Below, piece by piece: positions 55,981 to 64,000 of a stretch of 64,000 nucleotides of DNA. Source of the stretch: Thermoanaerobacterium saccharolyticum (GTDB taxonomy: Bacteria; Bacillota; Thermoanaerobacteria; Thermoanaerobacterales; Thermoanaerobacteraceae); NCBI RefSeq assembly GCF_000747665.1, contig NZ_BBKT01000005.1, forward strand, positions 1-64,000. Direction: 5' to 3'. Made by a program: the position numbers and the translations under genes. Numbering within the stretch: the stretch's first letter is position 1; each line of letters begins with the position of its first letter. Under the pieces are notes generated by a model, which was not told where the DNA came from, did no database searches, and saw only the letters and a list, made by a program, of their open reading frames with translations.

Positions 55981-56019
55981 CATTTTTAGCTGCAATAACA
56001 TAAAAGGAGGTTTCGAAAA

Positions 56020-56413
56020 ATGACATTTTCGGATAGATTAAAAGAACTGCGTAAAGAAAAAAAAATTTAACTCAAGGAGATCTTGTAAAAATATTGGAAA
56101 TAAGTCGTTCCACTATAGCGGGATACGAAACAGAAAGAAAAGAACCTGATTATGAAACCTTAAAAAAATAGCTGATTTTTTTAACGTTTCCATTGATTAT
56201 CTTCTTGGAAGAACAGACATCCGCTCTCCACTTGATAAAATCACAAAAGCAGTTTTGGATGATCCAGAACTGCTGGAGTTTTGGAATACATTAAAAGATA
56301 GAGAAGATTTAAAGCTTTTATTTAATCAGACCAAAAAGTTTTCTCCTAAAAATATTAGACAAATAATCAGAATAATAAAGGCAATAGAAGAGGAAGAAAA
56401 TAAAGGGGAGTAA
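56020..56413 (+). pseudogene. XRE-family repressor, frameshifted
   Basis: ATG 56020 (AAAAGGAGG upstream) opens MTFSDRLKELRKEK and breaks at an A9 run (56057-56065). The next frame gives LTQGDLVKILEISRSTIAGY, the HTH, and breaks again at an A7 run (56162-56168). The last frame gives IADFFNVSIDYLLGRTDIRS and continues to 56413. Corrected, it is a cI/SinR-like repressor of about 130 residues, probably from the same lost integrative element as the recombinase. Confidence 0.75.
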
Positions 56414-56507
56414 AGGTGCAAACCATAAAAAAAATAGTATGAAAAACCACAAAAGTTTACCTTGAAAATTGGCAGAAAACCTCGTCGCTTGTAATAAAGA
56501 TAAATGT

Positions 56508-56825
56508 TTATTGTATCAGCCACTTATAATCCTGCCTGCAATCAACTATATAATCAACGTACACTGTCTGGTCCTTAATCTGATATAAAATCAAATACTG
56601 TTTCTCTACGAACATCTTATGATATTTATTCGAAGGGATAAATTTTACCTCCAAAAATGGAAAACGCTCCGGCATTTCATGCAGAGAACGGATAGCATTC
56701 ATTAAGCTATTTTTTACCTTACGGGCGGCAGTGGGACTTTTCTGTGCCAGAAAGCGGACATGACCCGCCAACATTTGGCGGGCACGATCGGAAACAATCA
56801 CATTATACTGAACCTTCTTTTCCAT
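56508..56825 (-). CDS. RelE/ParE-type toxin
   Basis: 105 residues from ATG 56825, which has GAGGTGGAGC upstream and overlaps the end of the antitoxin gene by 23 bp. SDRARQMLAGHVRFLAQKSP, then RSLHEMPERFPFLE and VDYIVDCRQDYKWL show the RelE/ParE fold and C-terminal residues. RelE toxins cut ribosome-bound mRNA; ParE toxins act on gyrase; the sequence alone does not decide. An in-frame ATG at 56870 inside the antitoxin gene is rejected. Confidence 0.88.
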   Translation of the reverse strand: MEKKVQYNVIVSDRARQMLAGHVRFLAQKSPTAARKVKNSLMNAIRSLHEMPERFPFLEVKFIPSNKYHKMFVEKQYLILYQIKDQTVYVDYIVDCRQDYKWLIQ

Positions 56826-57093
56826 GCTCCACCTCATCAATAATGCTGTCCAGATAGCTGTCCAGTTCATCCGGTGTAACCCCGGTACGTCCTGCCAAAC
56901 GGTCTTCCTCGACAGCCAGCAATTCTTCGCGCAACTTCAGCATTTTTTCACGGCGGGTAAATGCCTCTATATCCATGACAACAAGATCACCTTCCCCGTT
57001 TTTAGTAAGAAAAACAGGTTCTCCGGTAGACTTGCACAAAGCCGCAATTTCATTGTAATTCTGCCTGATGCTTGCGGACGGTTTAATCTGCAT
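56803..57093 (-). CDS. Phd/YefM-type antitoxin
   Basis: 96 residues. The N-terminal DNA-binding part (IKPSASIRQNYNEIAALC, then GEPVFLTKNGEGDLVVMDIE) is typical of Phd/YefM antitoxins; the C-terminal part is acidic and wraps the toxin. RBS AAGGAGTTG precedes ATG 57093. A TATAAT box lies about 40 bp upstream. The pair is more GC-rich than its surroundings, which suggests recent transfer. Confidence 0.9.
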   Translation of the reverse strand: MQIKPSASIRQNYNEIAALCKSTGEPVFLTKNGEGDLVVMDIEAFTRREKMLKLREELLAVEEDRLAGRTGVTPDELDSYLDSIIDEVEHGKEGSV

Positions 57094-57415
57094 GATAACA
57101 ACTCCTTATAGTAATATTCTAATCATATTATACTCTCTTCATGCTATGATATCAATTAATTCTTCTTATAGGAGTATTTTTTTATTTTATCTGTTTGATG
57201 GTAATATTTGTTATCATTTTTTCTCATCTATAGTACATCATTTATTTTAGCAGCTAGTTGTTCATTTTAATTTATTATTTCGCTCAACTTGCTTCCCCCT
57301 ATTTAGGCAATTTATCCAGCATCCATCATATACAATAATTATTACTGTATTCCTAAATTCATACAGCAAACAATATATAAAGATAAAAAATGGAAGAAAT
57401 TATGCAAGCTTTCTT
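57094..57415. other. AT-rich intergenic stretch
   Basis: It contains the toxin-antitoxin promoter near 57125-57135 (TATAAT on the minus strand) and otherwise no gene, hairpin or repeat that could be supported. Confidence 0.4.
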
Positions 57416-57732
57416 TTAAAATTGAACAACTACCACTTTAAAGCCCTCTGTTTCTATGTCCTCAATTATTCTATTTAAAGTATTATTATCATCATATCCA
57501 GAATTATTACTCCAGTTCTTATCTGCAATTAAAACACATTGTTTGTCAAAATCAATACTTTTAATATGTTTAATAAACTCTTTAAAAGAACCTTTCTGAT
57601 AATGCGGGCTTTCGTTAAAATTGATTATGCATTTATCACCCTTTTCCAGCACGGACAAGGCTCATAAATTAATTGAAAAGGCTCCTGATATCCGTCATTT
57701 CTTTTAAAAATTAACGTGAAGCATAAATACAT
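57416..57732 (-). pseudogene. Small ORF coupled to the CRISPR RAMP gene, frameshifted
   Basis: ATG 57732 lies behind AGGAGAGGAA in the last codons of the RAMP gene and opens MYLCFTLIFKRNDGYQEPFQ, then LIYEP. The frame then ends at 57625 with a Cys/Trp tail. The overlapping frame continues VLEKGDKCIINFNESPHYQK, with FDKQCVLIADKNW and a hydrophobic end (FKVVVVQF). One missing base near 57655 (CCTTG for CCTTTG) would join them into about 105 residues. No known Cas family was recognised; it may be a new accessory of the type III-D locus or a remnant. Confidence 0.5.
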
Positions 57733-57734
57733 TT

Positions 57735-59669
57735 TTAATTCCTCTCCTTATATAGTTTATTTAAAGTAATATCATTATCTAATATATACGGTAAAGTTTT
57801 GTATATGATAGGCTTTGTACCACTTGCTTTAATCTTAGCATCTTTATGTCCATAACCAATCTGTTTGTTTCCTATAAACCATTGATGTGATGCTACACTA
57901 TTCGATTTACCAGGTTTTGTTTTATCTTCGCCTATTGGATAATTTATATTTTGCGGAGCTTTCATAAAATCAGTAATTTTTAAAAATTCTTGTACGTTTT
58001 TCTTATTATAATCAAACGGTCTATTTTGTTTTAAATCTATTTTATATTCATTCAATACATAAGATATTGTATCACCACCAAATGATATATCTCTTTTTAT
58101 AATTTTATTTATTCTAATTTTTATTGTACCAAAACCAATTGGTTTCCCTCTGCCAATCTTATGACAATTCGTATTATTGTTATCACCAATATTTAGTGTC
58201 CATACAAGTTTATTTAGTTCATCTTCTGTTATAGCATCAAAATATACTCTAAAACTAAATACATTATTCTTCTTTAATGGTCTTACCTTACAATTTCTTT
58301 CATTTTGCTCATAGACAAATTTAAATTTTTCAGAATGCCAGTAAAATTTCCGTCCTCTAATTTTAGGAATATATTTGTCAAATTGTTCAATTTTATTTTG
58401 ATAAACCCAGTTAAATGCATAATCATAATTCCACATGTCATATGTCTTTCCTTTATCATCATATGGTCGCTCAAGGTAAAATTCTGTTGCCGAAATTTTT
58501 GGAGATGCTAATTCAGGCAAAATACAAATTTCATCATAGTAATCTTCATTACGAGTTTTTTTGTTTTTTATTTTTGCATCTGTAAATCTTAAACGCGATG
58601 CTAATGCATTATTTTCGCTGCCATTACCTGTAAAACCAAAAAGAGCACAAGCTTCACATAAATTTTCTCTACTACTACAAGGTTGATAACCTCCTTGAAC
58701 CTTTAAAATGTCACTTAATCTATTTGTAAAAACTTCTCTTCCTATACATGCAGGCGAAAAATATACGTAACTCTTATCATCCTTTTTATAAACAGAATAA
58801 TATAGTGGCAGTACTCTCCTACCATTTTCAAAATCTTTTGATGTTAGCAACTCATTAAATTTTTTATATTTTGTATCATTATTATCTTTATTTAAATCAT
58901 TATATATAGTTATCAATGCATCTATTTTTTTAATGTCCTCATCTGTTATTTCTATGTCGTTTATCATTTCACCCAATTTAAATATAGACTCATGATGTTT
59001 TTTAATAAAATCCTCTCCAAAGTGAATATAACCTTCTTCATAATCTTTAACGTTAATATTTGATATATTTGATACTGTAAATGGCATAAAATTTTTATTT
59101 TTATATCTTTTGCTTCGCTTAAAATAAATCTTATCCCCTTCGTTATATTTTGATAAAATATTTTTAAAATTTTGTGCATTATCAATTGAACAGTCTTTTA
59201 CTTTTATCATTAATCTTTCCGCTTTATATAGCTTCCATTCTCCATTTTCTTTTTTTAATAAGCCTGGTTTTGCCGGTATTGTTGTTCTCTTACTTAATAC
59301 ACCATTGTCGTCTATTGTTGACATACATGAATTTGTCAAAGCTTCATATGCAGCACGTATAACACCCCTTATTTCACTTGCCGGTATAACAGGTTCTGAA
59401 TATTTAAATGTACGTTTTTGATTATGTATATCATCATAGGAAAAAAAATCATAAGATTTATATTTTTCATTGTCTGTAAATGCATTTTCATTTGTTGTAT
59501 TAGGTATGAAAATTGGTGTTAAGTTTTCCAATTCACATTCAATGTAGCCTGTTAATAATTCTTTATTATTTATATAATCATCAAAACTCTTCCTCTTGCA
59601 CTCATTTCCTAATGATATAAAATTATACGGATTCACAAATTTTATATTCATATCTTCCTTCCAAGTCAT
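57735..59669 (-). CDS. TIGR03986-family CRISPR RAMP protein (type III)
   Basis: 644 residues, or 638 if started at the second ATG (59651, with GGAAGGAAG upstream); ATG 59669 overlaps the csx19 stop. The start NIKFVNPYNFISLGNE, PVIPASEIRGVIRAAYEAL, the Cys-containing ENLCEACALFGFTGNG and the Gly-rich loop GRGKPIGFGTIKIRI mark the TIGR03986 RAMP family of type III effectors. It would be a Cas7-like backbone subunit binding crRNA. It is the most distal clear cas gene of the operon in this window. Confidence 0.88.
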   Translation of the reverse strand: MTWKEDMNIKFVNPYNFISLGNECKRKSFDDYINNKELLTGYIECELENLTPIFIPNTTNENAFTDNEKYKSYDFFSYDDIHNQKRTFKYSEPVIPASEIRGVIRAAYEALTNSCMSTIDDNGVLSKRTTIPAKPGLLKKENGEWKLYKAERLMIKVKDCSIDNAQNFKNILSKYNEGDKIYFKRSKRYKNKNFMPFTVSNISNINVKDYEEGYIHFGEDFIKKHHESIFKLGEMINDIEITDEDIKKIDALITIYNDLNKDNNDTKYKKFNELLTSKDFENGRRVLPLYYSVYKKDDKSYVYFSPACIGREVFTNRLSDILKVQGGYQPCSSRENLCEACALFGFTGNGSENNALASRLRFTDAKIKNKKTRNEDYYDEICILPELASPKISATEFYLERPYDDKGKTYDMWNYDYAFNWVYQNKIEQFDKYIPKIRGRKFYWHSEKFKFVYEQNERNCKVRPLKKNNVFSFRVYFDAITEDELNKLVWTLNIGDNNNTNCHKIGRGKPIGFGTIKIRINKIIKRDISFGGDTISYVLNEYKIDLKQNRPFDYNKKNVQEFLKITDFMKAPQNINYPIGEDKTKPGKSNSVASHQWFIGNKQIGYGHKDAKIKASGTKPIIYKTLPYILDNDITLNKLYKERN

Positions 59670-60226
59670 ATTATCTCACTCTCCAACTCTTTAAAATCCC
59701 TATCAAAAAATCCACATAGCCTTGCATCATAAAATCTTAGGAGCCCATCCTCATCAAAATCATAATAGTTATAAACCTTATATCTAATCGGCAATTGTTT
59801 GCATGATATATCATATGGAAAATATATTTTTATACCTCTTTCCCGCTCTTTAAGAATTGTCCATTTCCCATCAGCTTTTTCAACCGTAGAACCAAAAACC
59901 ATCGGATATTCCACAAATATTTTTTTATCTTTTAAAATCCTTTCATTATAATCTCTATTTTCGTCAATTTCAAAGTCATCTTCTTTAAATCTATAATAAA
60001 AATCGTCATTTATTTTCCAGATATGGAGTTCACCATTTCTATCAAAAACACGAATATCAATCACATGTTCTTCATCGAATTTATTATCACCATAAAATCG
60101 AATTGCATCTTTTGTAGCAATACCTAAAAGAACCTCATAATCTTTTTGTAATAATATATTGCAGCATCTACTTTCACAAAATTTATAAATTAATGGCTTT
60201 ATTTCACTAACAGTAATGGAATTCAC
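59666..60226 (-). CDS. csx19: CRISPR-associated protein Csx19 (TIGR03984)
   Basis: 186 residues; FGSTVEKADGKWTILKERER, IKIYFPYD and FYDARLCGFF at the end fit the TIGR03984/Csx19 family, which is specific to type III-D loci. Its molecular role is not known. Both borders overlap neighbours by 4 bp (ATGA), so the operon is tightly coupled. Confidence 0.8.
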   Translation of the reverse strand: MNSITVSEIKPLIYKFCESRCCNILLQKDYEVLLGIATKDAIRFYGDNKFDEEHVIDIRVFDRNGELHIWKINDDFYYRFKEDDFEIDENRDYNERILKDKKIFVEYPMVFGSTVEKADGKWTILKERERGIKIYFPYDISCKQLPIRYKVYNYYDFDEDGLLRFYDARLCGFFDRDFKELESEII

Positions 60227-61608
60227 TTTGATACACCTCCTACTATGAAGTCATATAAACTCTTTAGATATTTTTTTTCAGTATCTAGATCAACAATTTC
60301 ATTATCAATGTATATTTTATCTCCATTCATAATGCCTCTACCAACTGAAGCTTCGCCACCTACTGGGATAAAACCATTTTGTATATCTTTTATTACTAAT
60401 ATTAATAGCCCTATTATCCAAGCTTCTTTTGATTTAACTTTTATAGTCAAATATGTTTCTCCACCATAAATAGGTTCTTCATTAAAAAGTGCAGATTCCG
60501 CCGCACCACCAGTAAATCTGTCTATTTTTACTCTCGTTTGATACAATGTTCTACCATTATTAATTTTTGCTTCTTCAATTAATATTTTTGATGATTTTGC
60601 TTTTTTGCTTTTATTGTCTACATATCCAAAAATACAATTTATATTTGAATTAACTTTATCATTAATTTTATAATCATCCAACTTTAACAATTTATCATAA
60701 AACAATTTAAGTATCTTATAACATCCACTTCTTATAACACCACCCCAGCTTGTACCAGGAATAACCGGTATACCATTGCTTGTTATATGCTTTTGATCAG
60801 AATTTTCAAGGTTATCATAGCTTCTTATAATTATCGATGTCTCTATATTTAGCGGAACCTTTATTGTTTTTATATTATTTGTATGTGTTTCATGTTTAAG
60901 TTCATCCAACTTTTTATTATCAACAAAACAATCCCAGTCAAAATTAAACCATTTATTCAAATTTTCTTCTAAATGCTCTTTATCATTAAAATTAAGATCT
61001 AGAATTTTTATACTGTTTTTATCAATTGTGCACTTTCCTAAACCTCTATTAGTCTTTCCGCCTAATCTTATTTCTCCGTCAATCATAGAATATAAAATTT
61101 TGTATAAAATACTTTCGACTTTATCATTTAAATATGATAATTTTCGTCTAAGCTGTATTTCCATTCTAAACAGAAAACAGCTTCCACTTTCAATAACTTC
61201 ATAATCGTATTTATTATTTTCTATTGATGTCTTTGTTTCATAATCAAGCTTTACACCATCACGTGTACTAATTCTATCATTACTGTAGTTTATCATGCTT
61301 AAATCATAAAAATATATGGAGCTAATTGTTGATTCACCATCATCATTATTTTTGTCATTATTCCTTTTCCCAAATAAATACTTTACATATTCAGGTTCAT
61401 CATCCTCTTTAGATCCATTTGATAAGAAATTACGCAACACACCTGCTATAGAACTCCCCGGTATATAAGGTATACCGTCATTATCTTTTACTATATCTAT
61501 ATCTGTATTAGTATCATTACCAGAACCTATCATACAAGGTGTTTCTAACTTTAAAATTCCTGAAACAAATATTACCCTTTCTATTTTATTATCATGCATT
61601 TCTTGCAC
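60223..61608 (-). CDS. Double RAMP (Cas7/Csm3-like) protein of type III-D system
   Basis: 461 residues with two RAMP domains. Domain 1 has DGIPYIPGSSIAGVLRNFLS and the Gly-rich GGKTNRGLGKC; domain 2 has GIPVIPGTSWGGVIRSGC and GGEASVGRGIM. Fused Cas7 units are common in type III-D complexes; each would cover six bases of the crRNA and could carry a target-RNA cleaving Asp. The start overlaps the end of csx10 by 17 bp. Confidence 0.88.
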   Translation of the reverse strand: MQEMHDNKIERVIFVSGILKLETPCMIGSGNDTNTDIDIVKDNDGIPYIPGSSIAGVLRNFLSNGSKEDDEPEYVKYLFGKRNNDKNNDDGESTISSIYFYDLSMINYSNDRISTRDGVKLDYETKTSIENNKYDYEVIESGSCFLFRMEIQLRRKLSYLNDKVESILYKILYSMIDGEIRLGGKTNRGLGKCTIDKNSIKILDLNFNDKEHLEENLNKWFNFDWDCFVDNKKLDELKHETHTNNIKTIKVPLNIETSIIIRSYDNLENSDQKHITSNGIPVIPGTSWGGVIRSGCYKILKLFYDKLLKLDDYKINDKVNSNINCIFGYVDNKSKKAKSSKILIEEAKINNGRTLYQTRVKIDRFTGGAAESALFNEEPIYGGETYLTIKVKSKEAWIIGLLILVIKDIQNGFIPVGGEASVGRGIMNGDKIYIDNEIVDLDTEKKYLKSLYDFIVGGVSK

Positions 61609-63761
61609 CTTCTTTTTCTCTTTTTAAATGTCTTAAGACATTAAATAATTTTGTATAATAAAAAGCAAACAATTCATTTACTATGTTTGAACCTTCTATA
61701 TAATCGATATTTAATTTTTTAAAAGTTTGATATGTTTCTAATTCTTGTAAAATATTGATGAAGGTATTATCATCTAAATATTTTTTTATCCCATTTATTT
61801 TTCTTTCTTTCTTAAATTCTTCTGATAATAATTTTTTAAAATCATCTTCACTATTAGATTTTTTTAATAAAGTTTTTAGCCTACCAATAGTTGAATTCGT
61901 CATATTTTCCAGTCCATACTTTTGCTTTTTTGCATCACTTATAGCTTTTTTGATTAATTCTTTTTTGATTTTTTCAATTTCTATATAAATTATTAACGGT
62001 TTCGCATGTTGTGATATTAAATTCATATCAATATATTCATCATTTTCATTATCCATTTTCTCTAATGGTTTAAATCCATGGATATTTACGGCAATTCTTC
62101 CAAATCCTTCGTTTATCCTCAAGCCATATGCTTTTGTTGAAAGTCCTGAAAAATCATTATTCTTATCTTTTATATCGAAAACAAAAACACTTCCAGAGGC
62201 TAATGCTTGAACTTGTTGCCTTGGCAATCCCCATTTCGAATTAAAACCATATACAGTAACATGCCTTATAAAATATTTATCATTACACACAAGAGAAGGA
62301 TATTCTTCTTGTATTATTTTTATAAAATTCCTTGGATCTGAATCAATATTGCCATATTCATTACACAGTATCATTGGTGAAGTAAGTGTTATAATTAATT
62401 TTTCTTCATCATTTATACTAATTTCACTATTAAGCATTTCTATTTCTCCAAAAGATATTTTAGCTCTTGAATATTCCGCATTTTTAGATTTTCCTATAAA
62501 AATTATTGAATTCTCTGGTATAAGTTCTTTTATTAATCCAAGATCTGATTTGCTGCCAATTATGCAACCTTTAAATTTTTCTCCAGCACATAAAGATAGA
62601 TAACTATAAAATTCACCAGATTTTTTAGTAGCATGTCCAACAGATTTATCCTCAGGTCTTTTATGATGATAATGCAGTACATATTTTGGATTTATAATAT
62701 TAATATACTTACCTTCAATATTTATATAATTATTCGACAATGAATTTGTTTGAATTCTTTCTTCTTTAATATACTCATAGTCCTCATTATAAGCTAAATC
62801 AAAATAGTTTTCTTTGTCTTTTTCTTTAACAATACTTATTGGCACAGGTATATAATCATTGTTTTTTTTATCTGTTGGATATGCATTTAAAAAGCTTACA
62901 TTTTTTGATAAAAATATCCTTTTAAAAACAGGATCATTTTCCGCATCATTAACTTTAAATTTTTTTAATATACTGTGTCGCAAAATACCCAAGAACGTTA
63001 CTACCAGATATATAACTATTAGTCACATTGCTATTACCGCCAATATTCGAAACAATTGTATCCGATAACAATTCTATTATATATGTGATTTTATATTTTT
63101 TATTATTATTGTCGCATATATCAGAATAACTATTCATTCCCTTATTAATTTCATTAATGTTGTTCTCTATTAATTCACACCTTACCTCACCTAAGCCTCT
63201 CGTCCTTGATAGTCCGATATGTCGGATAATTTTACATGCATCTCTAAGCAATTCAACTTTTTTATCATAATCTATAATACTATCAATATTTATATTTAAA
63301 TAAAATAAATTTCCCTTTTTAATTGTGCGTATGACTCTCAATGATTTATCTTTTGAAATTCCATTCTTTCTGTCTATAGCAGTTTGTTGATGAATATTTG
63401 TAAAATATGACTTTACATATTGTTTGGGAAATAAATTTTTGTAGCTTTTGTTATTATTACACATTTTTATAAATTTAGCAATAGTATGATAATTTTCTAT
63501 ATAACCATTATCAATATACAGCTCACCAACAGAATTTGTTTCGGGATCGCCAAATAAATCATTAATAATTTTCTGCGAATATTTCTCAGGATAAATATCT
63601 GAAATATCTTCAGCGGCCTCCCTTAAAATACCTTTAAATCTTTTAGCAGGCAAATAGGGTATGCCATTGTCATCATAAATTACATCGACATCTATTATCC
63701 CTGATAACCCCTCACCAGAAGAAATACACAAATCCGACTTTAATTCAACTTTTATATGCAT
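61592..63761 (-). pseudogene. csx10: Csx10 (Cas5-like RAMP), frameshifted
   Basis: The N-terminal frame from ATG 63761 (AAGGAAGGG) has DVDVIYDDNGIPYLPAKRFK, GILREAAED and the Gly-rich IGLSRTRGLGEVRCE. It ends just after GSNVLGYFATQYIKK at TAA 62955. The next frame continues FKVNDAENDPVFKRIFLSKN with FLNAYPTDKK, GLPRQQVQALASGSVFVF and LRINEGFGRIAVN to 61592. The switch is at a T7 run on the plus strand (62960-62966); one base fewer gives about 722 residues, normal for Csx10. It is the Cas5-like subunit holding the crRNA 5' tag in type III-D. Confidence 0.85.
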
Positions 63762-63776
63762 TTTAACCCTTCCTTC

Positions 63777-63824
63777 TCAAATTTCAATGTAATAATCAAA
63801 CGCTTCAATCACATCATAATATGG
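63777..63824 (-). pseudogene. C-terminal end of an upstream cas-operon gene cut by a group II intron
   Basis: Fifteen codons, PYYDVIEAFDYYIEI and a TGA, lie directly upstream of csx10 in the same direction. The frame is cut at 63824, exactly where the group II intron begins. The gene cannot be identified from this tail; by position it should be another type III-D effector gene. Confidence 0.5.
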
Positions 63825-64000
63825 GTGCGCTGCGTTTGCGCGATAATCCTACCCTGATAAGGTAGGAAAAACGCCAGCATGTCAGAAATGACATGACAAC
63901 TGACTCATCGAAATCAGAGGTGAAATTCCTCTGCCACACAGAGTTAACGCTGATGAAGCATATCAAAGCCAAAGCGGTGTGCGTGTTGAGACTCCTGCTG
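63825..64000 (+). mobile_element. Group II intron, 5' end (runs off right edge)
   Basis: From 63825 the sequence changes abruptly to GC-balanced, structured DNA starting GTGCGCTGCG, the conserved GUGYG 5' end of group II introns. Domain I-like hairpins follow (CCTACC-ctgata-GGTAGG; ATGTCA-gaa-TGACAT; CAGAGG-tgaaatt-CCTCTG) and AGTTAACGCTGATGAAGC. It is oriented rightward, opposite to the cas operon, so it cannot splice from the cas transcript. The reverse transcriptase gene would lie beyond the edge. Confidence 0.75.

Overview
The window is low-GC DNA from a saccharolytic, thermophilic, spore-forming member of the Clostridia, almost certainly Thermoanaerobacterium. The best marker is a 638-residue right-handed beta-helix protein at 14473-16389. 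It matches the GH120 beta-xylosidase XylC known from Thermoanaerobacterium, with Asp382 and Glu405 in place. The spoIIE - VWA - kinase - tilS - hpt - ftsH gene order, a 1172-residue pyruvate:ferredoxin oxidoreductase and a stand-alone fhs fit the same group.

Layout. 1-10.6 kb is accessory and partly decayed: the 5' end of an IS110-type transposase, a frameshifted Rsm22-type methyltransferase, DUF1848 and nitroreductase genes, a decayed SWIM-type gene, YkvA and ChrB-N genes, one intact and two fragmentary MFS transporters, and a complete IS110 element with a highly structured leader (candidate bridge RNA). 10.8-25.4 kb is mostly core: a FolP-N-like gene and fhs, a PAS histidine kinase, xylC with a divergent AraC regulator, the spoIIE-to-ftsH cluster and tRNA-Glu. 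25.4-30.7 kb is one leftward operon that looks like an uncharacterised RiPP system. It encodes an ArsM-like methyltransferase, a 35-residue peptide with cysteines at 11-residue periodicity, a radical SAM/SPASM protein, a thioredoxin-thioredoxin reductase fusion, DUF5714, DUF302 and a second methyltransferase. A GC-tract palindrome of CsoR/CstR style lies just downstream of its promoter.

30.8-50.3 kb holds small regulatory and conserved genes (ACT, UPF0210), a sigma/anti-sigma/ABC operon, UbiA-like, DUF1284, DUF3787 and nifJ-type PFOR genes, a TetR-HlyD-ABC efflux operon with a clear TetR operator, a PyrR-attenuated uracil permease, and a holin-amidase pair. 50.4-53.4 kb is a two-gene operon (opine-dehydrogenase-like protein plus cobalamin-binding protein) behind a ydaO-type c-di-AMP riboswitch, a 10-codon leader ORF and a terminator. 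53.8-57.1 kb has a soluble MCP, three tRNAs (Leu, fMet, Met), a serine-recombinase remnant running into the tRNA-Met gene, a broken XRE repressor and a RelE/Phd toxin-antitoxin pair. 57.4-64 kb is the distal part of a leftward type III-D CRISPR-Cas effector operon (TIGR03986 RAMP, Csx19, a double RAMP, Csx10). The 5' end of an oppositely oriented group II intron cuts into the gene upstream of csx10.

A window-wide oddity is the number of single-base frameshifts in otherwise well-conserved genes, nearly all at A/T homopolymers and mostly one base too long. They affect rsm22, araC, the kinase gene, the anti-sigma gene, csx10, the recombinase remnant and XRE. Consensus error, transcriptional slippage and real mutation cannot be told apart from the sequence alone.
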